DNA of 64,000 bases, from assembly GCA_011032825.1 (NCBI GenBank), contig JAADJZ010000022.1, positions 248,001 through 312,000 on the forward strand, in the 5' to 3' direction. Source of the stretch: Massariosphaeria phaeospora. Lineage: Eukaryota > Ascomycota > Dothideomycetes > Pleosporales. Under the pieces are notes generated by a model, which was not told the DNA's origin, did not search any database, and worked only from the letters and a program-made list of their open reading frames with translations. A program made the translations under genes and the position numbers. This document shows, one piece after another, positions 1 through 10,972 of this stretch (the first letter of the stretch is position 1; every line of letters starts with the position of its first letter).

Positions 1-1205
1 GCAGCGCATCGCCGACGAAGCAAACACAGCCTTCGGCTTCGACGACGCCAGCACGAGCTTCAGTCTGTCTGAACTACGCCTTCAAGTCATCCTGCGCATC
101 TTCGAGCGGAGAATGCAGGACTGGAAGCGCTCCATCCCGCCCGAAGTCCTGAACCGTAAGCCACCCATTTTCTCTGGTAGGCGCAGGAATAAAAGCCCCT
201 GATTGGCTTTGCCCCCCTCACCAATTCCCAAATGCTAACATTTGCCCCCCAATAACAGTCTCCCTCGAAGTCGAACACTACCAAAACCTCATCTCCATCT
301 GGGAATTCGCCATGGACGGCGGCCGCTACGACGCGCCCGACTTCCGCAACCGGCACCTCACGCTCCCCGCCCTCGACGACGACAGCATCCAACCCGAAAC
401 ACTACTCTCGCGCTCAGCCCTCCAAATCAACGCAACGATCAAAGTAGTCAGCACAGCGCACTCGCTACTAGACTGCTTCGCCGCGCTGTCAGGCGCGCAG
501 CTGCGGCAGACACCCAGCGCGCAGTTCGTGCGCGCCATGTACGCGCTGGTGGCGCTGATGAAGGCCGACTACGCCGTGGGCACCGACGCCGAGGGCATGG
601 GCGAGGTGCTGGACAGCCAGAGCCTGAAGGTCGACTTCTACCTCGCCATGGTGGTGCGCAAGGCGCGCGAGGCGGTGGGGCCGCAGAAGTGCCGCGTGCC
701 GTCGCACTGGCTGTTTGTGCTGGAGCAGAAGCTCAAGACGTGGCATGACGAGCACCAGCAGTGGCGCAAGGAAGGGCGGCATTTGAAGAGGCCGAAGGAC
801 GATGGCACCACTGCTGGTCCAGGCACGTCGTCATCGTTCAATATTAAATCTCAGGACACGCCTGCGACGATACAACACCTCCTCTCCCTCGTCAAACCGC
901 CCTCTTCGCAAACCCAAACCCAAACCCAGACCCAACTCCCCACATACACCATCAACCCCTACCCCACCTGGCCCTCCAGCACCGCCCCTAACACGAGCAC
1001 CTCCTTCGCCAGCCTAGACTCCACCATGGCCGTCGACCAAGCCAATTCAACCACCAACCTAGGCGACTTCTCCGACGCGTTCCAGAACGGCGACCTGTAC
1101 CTGTGGAACGAAGTCAACGACAGCATGGGCGGCTGGTTCCAGCAAGGTGGCGGAATCTACGGCGATAACATGGAATTCGGAACGTTTGGGGATCAGGGGG
1201 TGTAG
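1..1205 (+). CDS. Fungal-specific transcription factor, C-terminal part (5' truncated)
   Basis: The gene runs in from the left edge. It reads open from base 2 to 155, is interrupted by a 103-bp intron (156-258, GTAAG...CAG), and continues to a TAG at 1203-1205. The frame is kept across the junction (codon C|TC). The visible 366 or so residues start with a helical stretch (FSLSELRLQVILRIFERRMQDW is the left-edge part) and continue through EVEHYQNLISIWEFAMD and a helix-rich middle-homology-like region. The last 130 residues are low-complexity (QTQTQTQTQ, P/S/T-rich), with an acidic and aromatic tail rich in D, W and F that could be an activation domain. This layout fits the regulatory part of a Zn2Cys6 transcription factor. 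The DNA-binding cluster would lie upstream and is not visible, so the class is an inference and no target pathway can be named. Confidence 0.6.
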
Positions 1206-1360
1206 GGCCGGGGCCCAATGTCGTCTACAAGGCAAGGCCATGTCATTGTATCATTTAATATGCCGACGTCAGATCGAAGAGGTCCGCTACAGGGCTAGCC
1301 AGAGTCGTATACCAAATCTCCCATCTACCCCACCCAGTACCGCTAGCCGTCCGCAACCAT

Positions 1361-4300
1361 TTATGTATAAACATCCTCAGTGAAAGCATTCAAACCGAAC
1401 CCCTCCTGCGCAATGTCTTCTTCCTTGAGAAAGAGCAGCGGCATTTCTACAAGTGTGCCCTTGACCGTACTGAGAATCTCCTTGACCTCGCGCACACCCT
1501 GTTCGCCCTGGCTGAAGTTCTCTGTAACCACATGGCCCACCTTGTACTTAGCCGGCGTCTTGTTATTCTTATCACCTTGCTCGGCAAACAGCCGTGAGTA
1601 GTACTCGTCATACTGCTTCCAGTTCCTAACGGCGTCAGAGGGGACAGGTTGGAACACCTTTGTGAAAGCTTCCGTATTGGCCTTGGCCCGCCAGTTCCAC
1701 ATAGACTGGAACTGGTCCGATAGCGGATCTGCGACTTGTCTGTCCTCCTCGGAGCCCCAGTCGTAGTAGTTGGGAGAACCAATCGGTTCGAAGTTGGAAT
1801 CAGGGCGATCCATTTGCTGCGGTTTTAACAAGCCAAGATGTTTCCGGAAGATCTCCCGGCGGAGGGAGGTGGCGAATCTAGAAGCACGGTAGGGTCGGCC
1901 GTCCATTTCCGAGTCGACCAGATCCTGATCTTGGACAATGATAGCAATTTCGGAATCATGATCGCCAAGTTGGGAGCGGTCGTTCATGTTTGCGGATCCA
2001 CAGATGACAGTTTGGTCATCCGCAATGAGAAGCTACGTGGAATTAGGAGAATGATGCAGATTGAGGTAAGATAACGTACCTTGCTGTGAATGTAAAGTTC
2101 CTCGCTTACGAAGGCGTCGATTTCGTCCATTGCTCCGCCCTCCCATGGAACTTCACGGATATCCTGACCACCAAGCATGTAACACTCACTGACAGAGTCC
2201 CATCTCCCGTCTCCAAGCCCGTGACGGCCGCCAATCTGTGAAGCGGCTTGCTGATATTGCTGATATTGGCCTTGTTTACCCTGTTCCTGGCGGCCATCCC
2301 CACCGTCCATCTCGTATACACCATACTCGGCCGTCGGCGGTGGATGATATGGTTTATAACCCTCTTGTTGACCATCGTGAGCTGCATCATAGCCTTCGCG
2401 AGCTTGCTCGTAAGATACACCACTCTTCTCCTCGGCGGCACGCATAGCTCCGCTCGCGTTGATTCGATCGTAGTTTCGTAGATTGTAAAAGCGAATATAC
2501 TCCATGGGGTTGAATCCAGCCTTGGCAATTTCTTCGTAAATCGAGTGCCCTCCACGGTTGATCGAGTCATACTGGAACTCCATGATGGCACGCGTTCCCA
2601 GAGCATCATCCCCCTTCAGGTCACCGGCAAATCCAGGCACAGCTGGAATCATGATCATCATCTTAAACTTCTCGCCATTACGAGCGGCGCGGAGAATGCG
2701 CTCAACCATTGCCGCGCCGACTTGGTTCTTGATCGGTTTTTGCTGAGTTCTGTACCCTTCAGTAACAGTAAGTGGGAATCGAGTCTTTCACTTACCCGGT
2801 AGCTGTGATGAAGAACTGATTCTCCATGTACACGAAATGCTTACTATTCCGGATGGTCTCTGCATAGGCATTTTGGATAGAGTGCTTTTGTATGTCAGTA
2901 GCACGATCTCAAATATCTAGATAGGCTATACATACCTCAGTAGAGATGTTGTGGCTCCACTTCGCCGAACTGCGGGTAAGTTGGCAGTCCGCTAAGCCCT
3001 GTTGAGCACCATGTTCGGCATGCGACTGTTGGCCATGCGGATGTCCATGGTGCTGTTTGTAGTGCTGATTCATCTCATTGAACCCATCGTTTACGCGGTT
3101 GAACATCTCCTCACGGAAACCACCTCGGCCCAGCAGACCGCGTTCATCGTAGTCACCGCCACCAAGCCCACGTTCGCCTTGGTTTTCGCCGTCAAAGCCT
3201 CGTTCCTGTTGTGGTGGAGCAGGTACTTGCTGGGCACCACTTCTCGTTGGATCCAGTCTCGTGTACCTAGTAGCTTTCTTGCTGTACTTTTCATCATAGA
3301 TGAAGTTCCACCTCTGCGCGAAGTGGGTCCGGAGATCCTGCACAGCAGGCCCAGAGAGACAAAGGGACACATCAGTCCAGCCCATGCGAGAGTTATGGGT
3401 CCTGTCGAGCTTGTTCTTCTCCCAGTTTGCCACGTCTTGGAAATCTACGCTCTGTAAGCACTGCAGACTGACACGGGAGTGGCCATTGCTTACCCATTAT
3501 TCTAGCATTGTTAAAGTCCTGCCCAGGGAAAACTATGCGGTCGAGATCGCCGGGGTGAGCGTCAGCGATCGGATGTTGGTTAGTGTCCCACCGTCCATAG
3601 CAAAGATCGAGTCCACCCATAAAGGCAGTCTCCCCATCGACGAGGCAAAGCTTCTCATGATGCGCCCAGTACAATACCGTGCCCTCGTGCGCTCCATAGA
3701 TGCCTTTGAGGCTGTCTCCAGGGAGTTGGGCTAATTTGGCGGGGCTGAATGACATGTTCTGCAATGAGCTCATGAATGAAGATGAGAGCACTGCCGTGTC
3801 GGGTAGATGATCGGGGTGTCTGAACACGGCAATGTTGGGGTGGAGATCTTCCAAAGCATGCTTGGTGTGAGAGGAGGACACTGTGATTGGGGGAGCGATC
3901 AGCGGGTCCGTTCTTTCAATCTCCTCGAGGGACTTGAAGATGACATCGAGTCCAAACCGCGTAAGAGATTTGGTAAAAGGATCGGTGGACGTGGGAAGGA
4001 GAGAATGCAGATAGTCGGGCAGGGTTGGATTGAGGTACTTACGAGTCAGGGCTTGTGTGACCTCCTTGTAGACGATGATGTTGACTTTGACGCCGCGCTG
4101 AGCTGCAGCTTCTAGCATACGGTCGATCCGGTACTGCTGGTGCTTGGCCGGAGGGCGACGAAGGTAGAGCTCAGGCGAGAGCCACCAGTCCAGGATCCAG
4201 ATTGACTCGCGCGCACGCTCGAGGGCAGTTGAGACGGCCCACATGTAGCCACAGCCGTCGACATACCACTTGATGTTGTTGCCGTGGCGCTCTGGCGCAA

Positions 4301-4882
4301 AGCTCATGAAGCGATGCTGGGGGTGGTACTCCTGCCCGGGCTGTGGCGCCGACGGTCCGCCCTCTGGACCCTGTTGGGGCTGCCCCTGCTGTTGTCCATC
4401 CTTGGCAGCGTATCGTTCCTTGAGGTCGGAACCGATATCGTGGATGGTTCGGTGGAGCTTGTCGAAGACGAACGACATGCCGCCGGAGTTCGCGGGCGCT
4501 CCCTGCTGAGGCGGCTGTGGTTGGGACGTGTGAGGTTGCTGGGGATTCTGGGGATTCTGGGGATTCTGCAGATTGGCCCGTCAGCGGAGGGGGTCGGGGT
4601 CGCAGGGGCGCAATTGGTGTTGCAGAGGAAGAGCAAGAAGTCCCGAGGGCGGCAGCGGGATGGACAGCGGAACAGCGATGACGCGTTGAGCTAGGTCGGC
4701 GCACCTTGGAAAACTGGAGACGCCGGGCAGAATCGAGAAAGACTCACCTCGTTCCTGCCCCCGAAGAAACGCCTCCCGACGTCGCCTATGAAGCCGCGCT
4801 CGCCGTCGCCGCCCTCTTGCTGCTGGCCTTGGCCGTGGTACTCTCCATATGCGAGGTCGTCGTCTCGCCGGTTGTAGGCCAT
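1361..4882 (-). CDS. Phospholipase D (two HKD motifs), six exons
   Basis: Exons (minus): 4882-4748, 4565-3494, 3444-2936, 2884-2796, 2749-2080, 2032-1361, giving about 1048 aa; all junctions keep frame. PLDs hydrolyse phosphatidylcholine to phosphatidic acid and choline. Both catalytic HKD motifs are present: HEKLCLVD near residue 348 and HSKLLIAD near 823, the second split by the 2033-2079 intron right after HSK. Family blocks NNARIMDFQ, WNFIYDEKY, HSIQNAY and VYMENQFFITATG are recognisable. The N-terminus (MAYNRRDDD) is short, disordered and Q/G/P-rich, with no PX or PH domain visible, so this is the soluble-type fungal PLD rather than Spo14-like. Exon 3 carries a G/E/D-rich insert, and exon 5 has a Q/G/Y-rich insert before the second HKD. 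Intron 3445-3493 ends at a TAG that restores the codon for Asp in MDFQ. The gene is divergent from the cyanase. Confidence 0.92.
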
Positions 4883-5641
4883 GTCGACAGAAGCACAGCT
4901 CCTGCTACCACCCGGTTCTGGCTGTTGTAGCGTACGCGGCTGTGCGTCCCTGGAGCTGGAAAGTTGGAGGTAGGTGGGGTATGGATTGCAAACCCCGCCC
5001 CCGCCTCTGCAGTGTCTATCGCAGTGTGTACCCCTGCACACGTCACACTCAGCACAGTATCACCCGTCACACAATAGCCCTATTGGAAACTCGTCTGATT
5101 CCTAGATCTCCCTTGAACTCACCTAAACCAAGTGTTGTGGCCGTGGCGCGCGCTGTGTTGCTATATTGCTTTTGGGGCACCCCTCACTGCCCCGCTTTAG
5201 TGTAGGCTGTAGGCAAGCTCCCGTGAACCGTCGTGCACACGCAGCTAGGTAGGTACTCTCTCACCTCTAAGCCCTACGCAACAATACCTAGTATGCTAGA
5301 TACAGTAGAGCTTTGTAAAGATAGGAGTAGACAACCTACCTACTGCTAAAACCTTATAGGCTGTCAAGAGGATCGCCTAAAGTCTTCTATTTCTCGGCAA
5401 TGAATTCTGCCAGGGAGGTGGCAGTGTACCGCGGAGATGGGAACTGGTCCAGATCTGGCCATGGAAGATAGCTGATCCCGCTATGCATGAGTCCAGGTGC
5501 CACGGCAAGGCGTGCCGCTTGCATGGTGACGTTGATCATGAATGACATAGGAACTGTATTCGGATTTCATCCGGGTACTGCCTACCCCTCTCTTGCTCTC
5601 CTTCTACCGTTGCCTATTTGAACACCTGTCGAGAATTGAAT
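4883..5641. other. Divergent intergenic region, PLD / cyanase
   Basis: About 760 bp shared upstream by two divergently transcribed genes. It holds one copy of a degenerate dispersed repeat (5295-5362, listed separately). No ORF with a supported start was found, and no convincing regulatory site beyond chance matches. Confidence 0.6.
5295..5362 (+). repeat. Degenerate dispersed repeat, copy A
   Basis: It begins with GCTAGATACA and is alignable by eye over about 68 nt to a second copy at 20165-20234. The ten-base start is identical, the motif AAGATA is shared, and most mismatches are A/G or C/T. It has no coding capacity. It may be the remnant of a short non-autonomous element altered by RIP. 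Confidence 0.4.
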
Positions 5642-6352
5642 ATGCCTCCCATTTCACCATTCGCACTCTCCACTCGACTAGCATTTCGAGCAATCGTACC
5701 AGCTGCACGCTTTTTCGCTCGACCATCACCAGCCTATTCTGCGTCCCGCCAATTTCATCCAACCAAGATGACTGGCAGGCCGATAGTGACCCTTGATGTA
5801 AGACACGCAGCCAAAGTCTAAAAGTATTCCGCTGACCCCCTAGGCATCTCTCATTCCGCGACTTCCCGCATCTAGCCCTACCCTGTTTGATGCCAAGAAG
5901 AAGAAGAACCTGACCTTCGAGGCCATTGCCAAAGAGGTCGGGCGCGAAGAGGTCGCAATTGCTGCCATCTTCTACGGCCAGGCGCAGGCAGCCCCTGAGG
6001 ACATCAAGAAGCTCGCCCAGGTGCTGGACATTCCAACCGAGGTGCTCGAATCACAGCTGGCCGGATTTCCAGACCGCGGGAGGACAATTGACATGCCCCC
6101 TAAGGAGCCGTTGATTTACCGACTGTTCGAGATCGTACAGACATATGGATATGCGTACAAGGCGGTGTTGAATGAGAAGTTTGGCGACGGGATTATGAGT
6201 GCTATCAGCTTCTCAACCAAGGTTGAGAAAGAGACGGATGAAAAGGGAGACTGGGCTGTGATTACTCTGAGGGGCAAATGGTACAGTGTAGAATCCAATA
6301 AAAGTTGGTCGATACTGATAAGCTTTGTAGGTTGCCATACTCCCGATTCTAG
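5642..6352 (+). CDS. cyn1: Cyanate hydratase (cyanase)
   Basis: Exons 5642-5797, 5844-6280 and 6331-6352; the protein is 204 aa. Cyanase converts cyanate and bicarbonate to carbamate (then ammonia) and CO2. The catalytic triad is intact with the bacterial spacing: Arg and Glu in YRLFE and Ser in GIMSAI, 23 residues after the Glu. The protein ends GKWLPYSRF, matching the short conserved family tail, which is encoded by a 22-nt last exon. Two starts are possible. ATG 5768 ([10 protein letters not shown]) gives 162 aa, the usual family length. ATG 5642 adds 42 residues ([20 protein letters not shown] and onwards) that are Arg/Ser/Ala-rich with no acidic residues, like a mitochondrial presequence. 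I take the longer form because the frame is open and the composition is non-random, but translation could begin at either. Confidence 0.95.
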
Positions 6353-6896
6353 ATTTTCGACAAGTAGCAATGTAACCCGTTTTCTATTCATGTCCACATC
6401 CTTGTAGGTAACAACCAGTCTACTCGTGGAGATTGCTTTGTTTACATGTTGGGCGGCCATGGTGTGATAGACGCATAGAAGTTTTTACTCCAACGTCTGC
6501 TCACAGACCAACTACATGACTTTGTTCCAAGGTTGATACGCTCCCTCTAGTAGATAGTAGTCCCAATCCCGGCTGTGCTTTCCTAAGGCTATAATCGGGT
6601 TGGGCTTTCCGCGCCTCACCTGGGCTCTTGCCCCTCTCGCACCTCCGCGCCGCGACCACACAACCTTTCGTCATACCATCAACTCTCTCACTTTGCGGTC
6701 ACTCCCACACCGCCCTCGCTTGTCTCGCTGCAAACTCCCTCAGCCAACTTTCCCGAGTGACCGACTTGTTCCTGCCCACTACGGGCCGCTAACGTCCTTT
6801 CCACTCCACTCCACTCCACTCTACTGCGCACTCACTCACTATTCATCTGTACCTTGTCCTTCTCCTACAAAGTACCTGCAATCGACAGCTTCCAAA
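6353..6896. other. Intergenic region and leader of the C2H2 gene
   Basis: Contains the cyanase 3' end and the pyrimidine-rich leader of the next gene from about 6600. Four tandem CCACT units occur at 6801-6820. An ATG-less open frame through the leader is not credible as coding. Confidence 0.6.
6801..6820 (+). repeat. (CCACT)4 microsatellite
   Basis: Four perfect pentanucleotide units in the 5' leader of the C2H2 gene, followed by imperfect CACTC-like sequence. Confidence 0.85.
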
Positions 6897-8408
6897 ATGC
6901 CTCCAGTACTGCAACCGATCAAGCCATTCCGATGCACCTACAAGGACTGCTCGGCGTCCTACGACTCTGAGAAGATGATGAAGAGCCACAAGAAACACTC
7001 TGACGAGCACGACTATTGCCCAGTCTGTGACGAAGACTTTGACTCTTACGAGGATCTCGCTCAGCACAAAGCGTACAGACCCGACAACCATGGCAAGGCA
7101 TGCCGCGTGTGCGGAGAAGAGTTCAAGTCCGAGTCTGGCCTAAAGCGACACATTGAGCTCGTGAGTACCACCAAATGGATATATATGCACTTACCTCTTG
7201 CTCGCGACGCTAACAGTTTTAGAATCACAAAGTCGATCAGAAGCTGACCTGCGTTGGTTGCAACGGTCAGTTTTACCGCGCTTCACTCTTGATCGAACAC
7301 CTCGAATTTGGCCACTGCCGCATTATCTCCACCTCGCAGTTCCAGGGCCACATCGTCCACAAACACCTTGTCGACCAGCTGCTGCACAACGGGCCGGCCC
7401 GAAGCCGCTTCATGGAAAAGATCTCAAAGTACGATGCCACGCAGGATACCGAAGAGGAGGGCGGAATCAGCATCTTGGACCAAGACGACAGCGGCATGTT
7501 TGGCAAGGAAAAATATGAGGCTATTCGACCGGACACTCCGCCTGAGGAGAACCTCGTCGTTCATCCCGGCCCATACCCCCCGCTCCCACCATCTACCATG
7601 ATGTCTGACATCACGTCCCAATTCTCGAAGACTTCCATCAATGGTGGCAACTCAGAAACTGGCACCGTAGTCGGCTCAGAAGACACAGGCCGTCAAGCCA
7701 AGATCTGGGGAACTCGAGCTGCTCGCACCTTGTTCCCGAACGCAAAGCCAACTCCGCCGCCGACGCCGAGTGAGTACTCGATCAGCCAACACGACCAGGC
7801 CATGGAGACAGACCACGGCATCAACATCATGAAGACCCGATTCTGGGACCCGCTCAGCCAAGAGTGGAATCCTGACCGCTTCTACGATTCGGTCGTGAAC
7901 ATGTACTTCTGTCCGTTTATCTGCGAGTAAGTCAACATGGCAAATCATATACCTACAAACACTAACCCATCCCCCCAGGCAAACATACAGCATCCCCGCC
8001 GACCTAAACAGACACATCATCCAAGACCACCGCATCACCCGCGTTAAGTGCCCCGGATGCTGCAAGCCCTTCCGCTCCGTCACAGCCCTGATGGCGCACT
8101 GCGAAAGCCGTGGCAGCAGGTGCAGCGTCAACAAAGCCTACGACTACGGCATGTTCGTCGACAAGCTCTCCGGCGGGTTCCTAGGCGTCGTGGAGAAAAT
8201 CCGTCCTGACCATCTGAACAACAAGTCTGTCTTGCTGACAAACAAGGAGACTGGCCGTCCGGAGTTCTACACGCCGCCTGTGGCATCCTATCTGCAGTAC
8301 GAGGTCACTAAGCCGGCGGACTACAAAGAGCCTGCGCAGAAGCGCGTCGAGGCTGCGCCAGCTAACAAGGGGCACACATTCGGCGTCAATATCCGCCCAC
8401 AGTGGTGA
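6897..8408 (+). CDS. C2H2 zinc-finger protein with about six fingers
   Basis: Exons 6897-7160, 7223-7926 and 7979-8408; 465 aa. The start is the first ATG after a long pyrimidine-rich leader (CCAAAATGCC). Four fingers lie in the first 125 residues: CTYKDC...HKKH, CPVC...H, CRVC...HIELNH and CVGC...HLEFGH. A central low-complexity stretch (P/T/S/E-rich, with PPPTPSEYS) is followed by two more: FCPFIC...HIIQDH and CPGCC...HCESRGSRC. Several fingers have irregular linkers, and the last uses Cys in place of the final His, so binding of RNA or protein is as likely as sequence-specific DNA binding. The C-terminal about 90 residues form an unmatched domain ending GVNIRPQW. Both introns are short and canonical (62 and 52 bp), the first falling inside the third finger. 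I recognise no named orthologue. Confidence 0.88.
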
Positions 8409-9181
8409 AAAGATCTACCTGATTTGCTTATCAGACTAGACTAACGGGGCCCCCTCGAAAGATTTGCTCTCGATATCGACGGCATGATTTTCTTCCATTA
8501 TCCCAACTTCCCAATGACATGGGTTCTGACCATCATCAACCTTGGAAGCGAAACAGACTTCAACGAGATTGCTATCCAAAAGAGTAACTGAGTTTCTGAC
8601 ACTGTTCTCTCAAAATGGGTATCTGGAGTTTGGGCGGCAAGCGTGGCATTGTATAGAAAACACAGTGAGTTTTTTTGGGACTTGCTTAAGGGCTCCCAAG
8701 GTCGATTTCCACTCTTTTCTTTCACATCTAAGGTCAAAACCAGCAAGCCTCAATTCATATGAGAGGCAAAACCAGCATCCTCAAACACATCTCTAGGCTG
8801 GAATTCACGGCAGGCATGGGTCTCTGGATTTAATGATTGCGGGTATTGCTTTTAGATGGAGCTTGAATTTATGGCTCCAAGGCTGCCACTAGCTAGGCCA
8901 TCCCGAGCCTTCGATTCATTAGATAATTTGACCCATTCATCTCATCATCATATCAAGAAAAGGAAAAAGAAACCCTTATTCCCACTCTCCTTAATAACCC
9001 AATATGCCAGTGTGACTTCAATTCGCTTCCTCCGTTCCTCACTCACTCACAAGGTCCTAAAACATCAATTCAAACGCAGTGGTAAACGCAGTGGCAGTGG
9101 CAAAATTACATAGTAACTTCGTACGTGTACATGTCTCTCTCTCTCTCTCTCTCTTTGTCTCCCGCAAAAATGTAAAGATTC
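8409..9181. other. Convergent intergenic region
   Basis: 3' flanks of the C2H2 gene (plus) and the rhomboid gene (minus). It contains a TC dinucleotide run at 9134-9154 and nothing else recognisable. Confidence 0.6.
9134..9154 (+). repeat. (TC)n dinucleotide repeat
   Basis: About ten perfect TC units in the 3' flank of the rhomboid gene. Confidence 0.9.
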
Positions 9182-10972
9182 TCAATTAGGCAGCACAAGC
9201 TCGGACATGAAGGCAGCCAAATCGATTGGCGCGAGCCCGCGCGGGTTGTTCGCGTTGCCAGCGGGATTCTGGGTAGCGTTGGACGCGTTCTGCAGGTGAA
9301 AGTTGCCGATGTCGCACCAGCTGATGTTGCTGACGGTGACGGGCTGGAAGGGCGTTTCGTTAGCTCCAGATCCATAGATATGTGTATGCGGGGGGACGGA
9401 AAGGAAAAGAAAAAAAATACATACCAAGCACGTCAAGCGATGACACCATGAGCATTTGTTCCGCCACTCGTAGAAGTTGCGGAGCAGCATGATGAAGCCG
9501 ACAAAAACAGCCAGCAGCGCGCCGGCGCGGACGAACCACCACGCCCACCACAGCGGCTTGCGGCCCTTGAAAAAGCCCATGGGCTGCTTGACGAACTGCT
9601 GCATGCCGGCGATGCCGGGCACGGCGCTCGCGGGCGCCGTGTTGACGGTCGTGTAGGGCGGCTCGTCGACGCCGATGCGCTCGCGCAGCGGCTGCGGGCT
9701 GTGCAGGAGGCAGATGCCCAGCACGAGGCCCATGAGGAAGCCGCCGATATGGGAGAAGTTGTCGAGGCCGGGGAGGAGGCCGAGGACGAAGGCGATGGCC
9801 ACGTCGAGGAGGAGGAAGAGCAGGTCTTTCATCGGGGAGCGGCGCGAGCCCCAGTTGTAGAGCAGGTCGAGCAGGACGAGGGCAAGAATGCCGAAGAGGG
9901 AGCCCGAGGCGCCGACGGAGGGGATGTTGGGCGCGGCGTAGTTGGAGCCGAGGACGAAGCCGAAAATGCCGGAGCTGAAGTAGACGAGGGCGAAGCGGAT
10001 GATGCCCATCTCTTTCTCCATGTCCCGGCCTAGGGTTAACTGTAAGAGCATGTTGAACGCGATGTGGATGATGCCGGCATGCATGAAGATGGGTGTAATG
10101 AATCTCCACCACTGATTCGGCTCATGATCGCGATTTTTGACCTCTGTACCCGGGATTTGTGGTGGAACACCGCCGCCCATACCACAGAGTTCTGCTAGCG
10201 TACAAGTCACCTGCCCCGTTTTCTCGTCAAGCGACACTGTGTTCGGGCACGGCCATCGAATTGGCTCAGGGAGATCTGTGACGTTGTCGACGTTGTGCAT
10301 GCAAGGCGGGTAGCGGGCGCCCATGTTTATCAGGACGTAGGGTGAGGGACCGATCATGATGTTGAAGCTCGGTTTTAATTGAATTGGGGTTCCTGTAAGC
10401 ATACCTGGTGTTGGCAAGCATCAGCAACACTCTACGACAGGAAATCCCCAGCATGAGGCATGTGGGCCAGAGGAGAACATACCATTCCGGATCAATTCTG
10501 CGATAAACACGACAATCTGTACCGTTGTCATAATATATACAAACCACGTCACCCGCCCACTGAACCAGCCCTTTTTCTTCTTCATCTTCTCATGCCCGGG
10601 ATGCCGTTGCGGAAACTGCTCCGGATCTGTGTTGTATCTCGTAACGCCAGCCTTCTTCCCATGATTCGTCATCGGAATCGCATTCTGGTCCGCAAACGGA
10701 TCTGTGTTGTGCTGATGTGTAGACGGCGAATCGTAGCGGTTCGAGGCGGAGTTGTATTGTGTGTCTGAAGCGCCGCTGTATGCCGTGTTGCTATACGTGG
10801 TTCCGACCAGGTGTGCTTGCGAATTCGAGTTTGATGGGTACTGGTAGTGATTGTCGTCAAACGGCGATGACACGGGTGATATCGATTGTGTAGAGTGCGT
10901 TCCCGGCGCAGCTGAGGGATGTTGCTGGCCTGTCGGTGGATGCGATGTGGTGTAGTAGTCGTTCGCGGCCAT
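9182..10972 (-). CDS. Rhomboid-family intramembrane serine protease
   Basis: Exons (minus) 10972-10483, 10392-9425, 9343-9182; 539 aa. Rhomboids cut transmembrane substrates inside the bilayer with a Ser-His dyad. Here the nucleophile is in GASGS (Ser near residue 326) and the His in FSHIGG (near 378). The order is: about 140 disordered Q/S/T/N-rich residues, a basic KKKKGW anchor, TM1 (TWFVYIMTTVQIVVF), a lumenal loop with four Cys, then WRF..IFMHAGIIHIAFNM, further TM helices, and an Arg-flanked seventh helix. The tail has Cys pairs (KCSWC, LTCLPV, SWCDIG). The last intron is placed so that LTCL joins PVTVS, matching the family tail; the naive frame instead reads through it. The long N-terminus and seventh helix fit secretase-type rhomboids better than compact Rbd2. 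The Dsc1-like gene lies next upstream on the same strand. Confidence 0.92.

Noticed and set aside
906..935. ACCCAA-type tandem hexamers resembling an internal telomeric repeat
   Set aside because: They lie in frame in the transcription factor and encode a Gln-Thr run; short and interrupted.
5319..5471. AGATAG motifs in the cyanase/PLD promoter as nitrogen-control GATA sites
   Set aside because: Two to three HGATAR matches in about 760 bp is what chance predicts.
9360..10112. 250-codon minus-strand frame inside the rhomboid gene
   Set aside because: Shadow frame, Arg/His/Pro-rich; the rhomboid frame carries the catalytic motifs.
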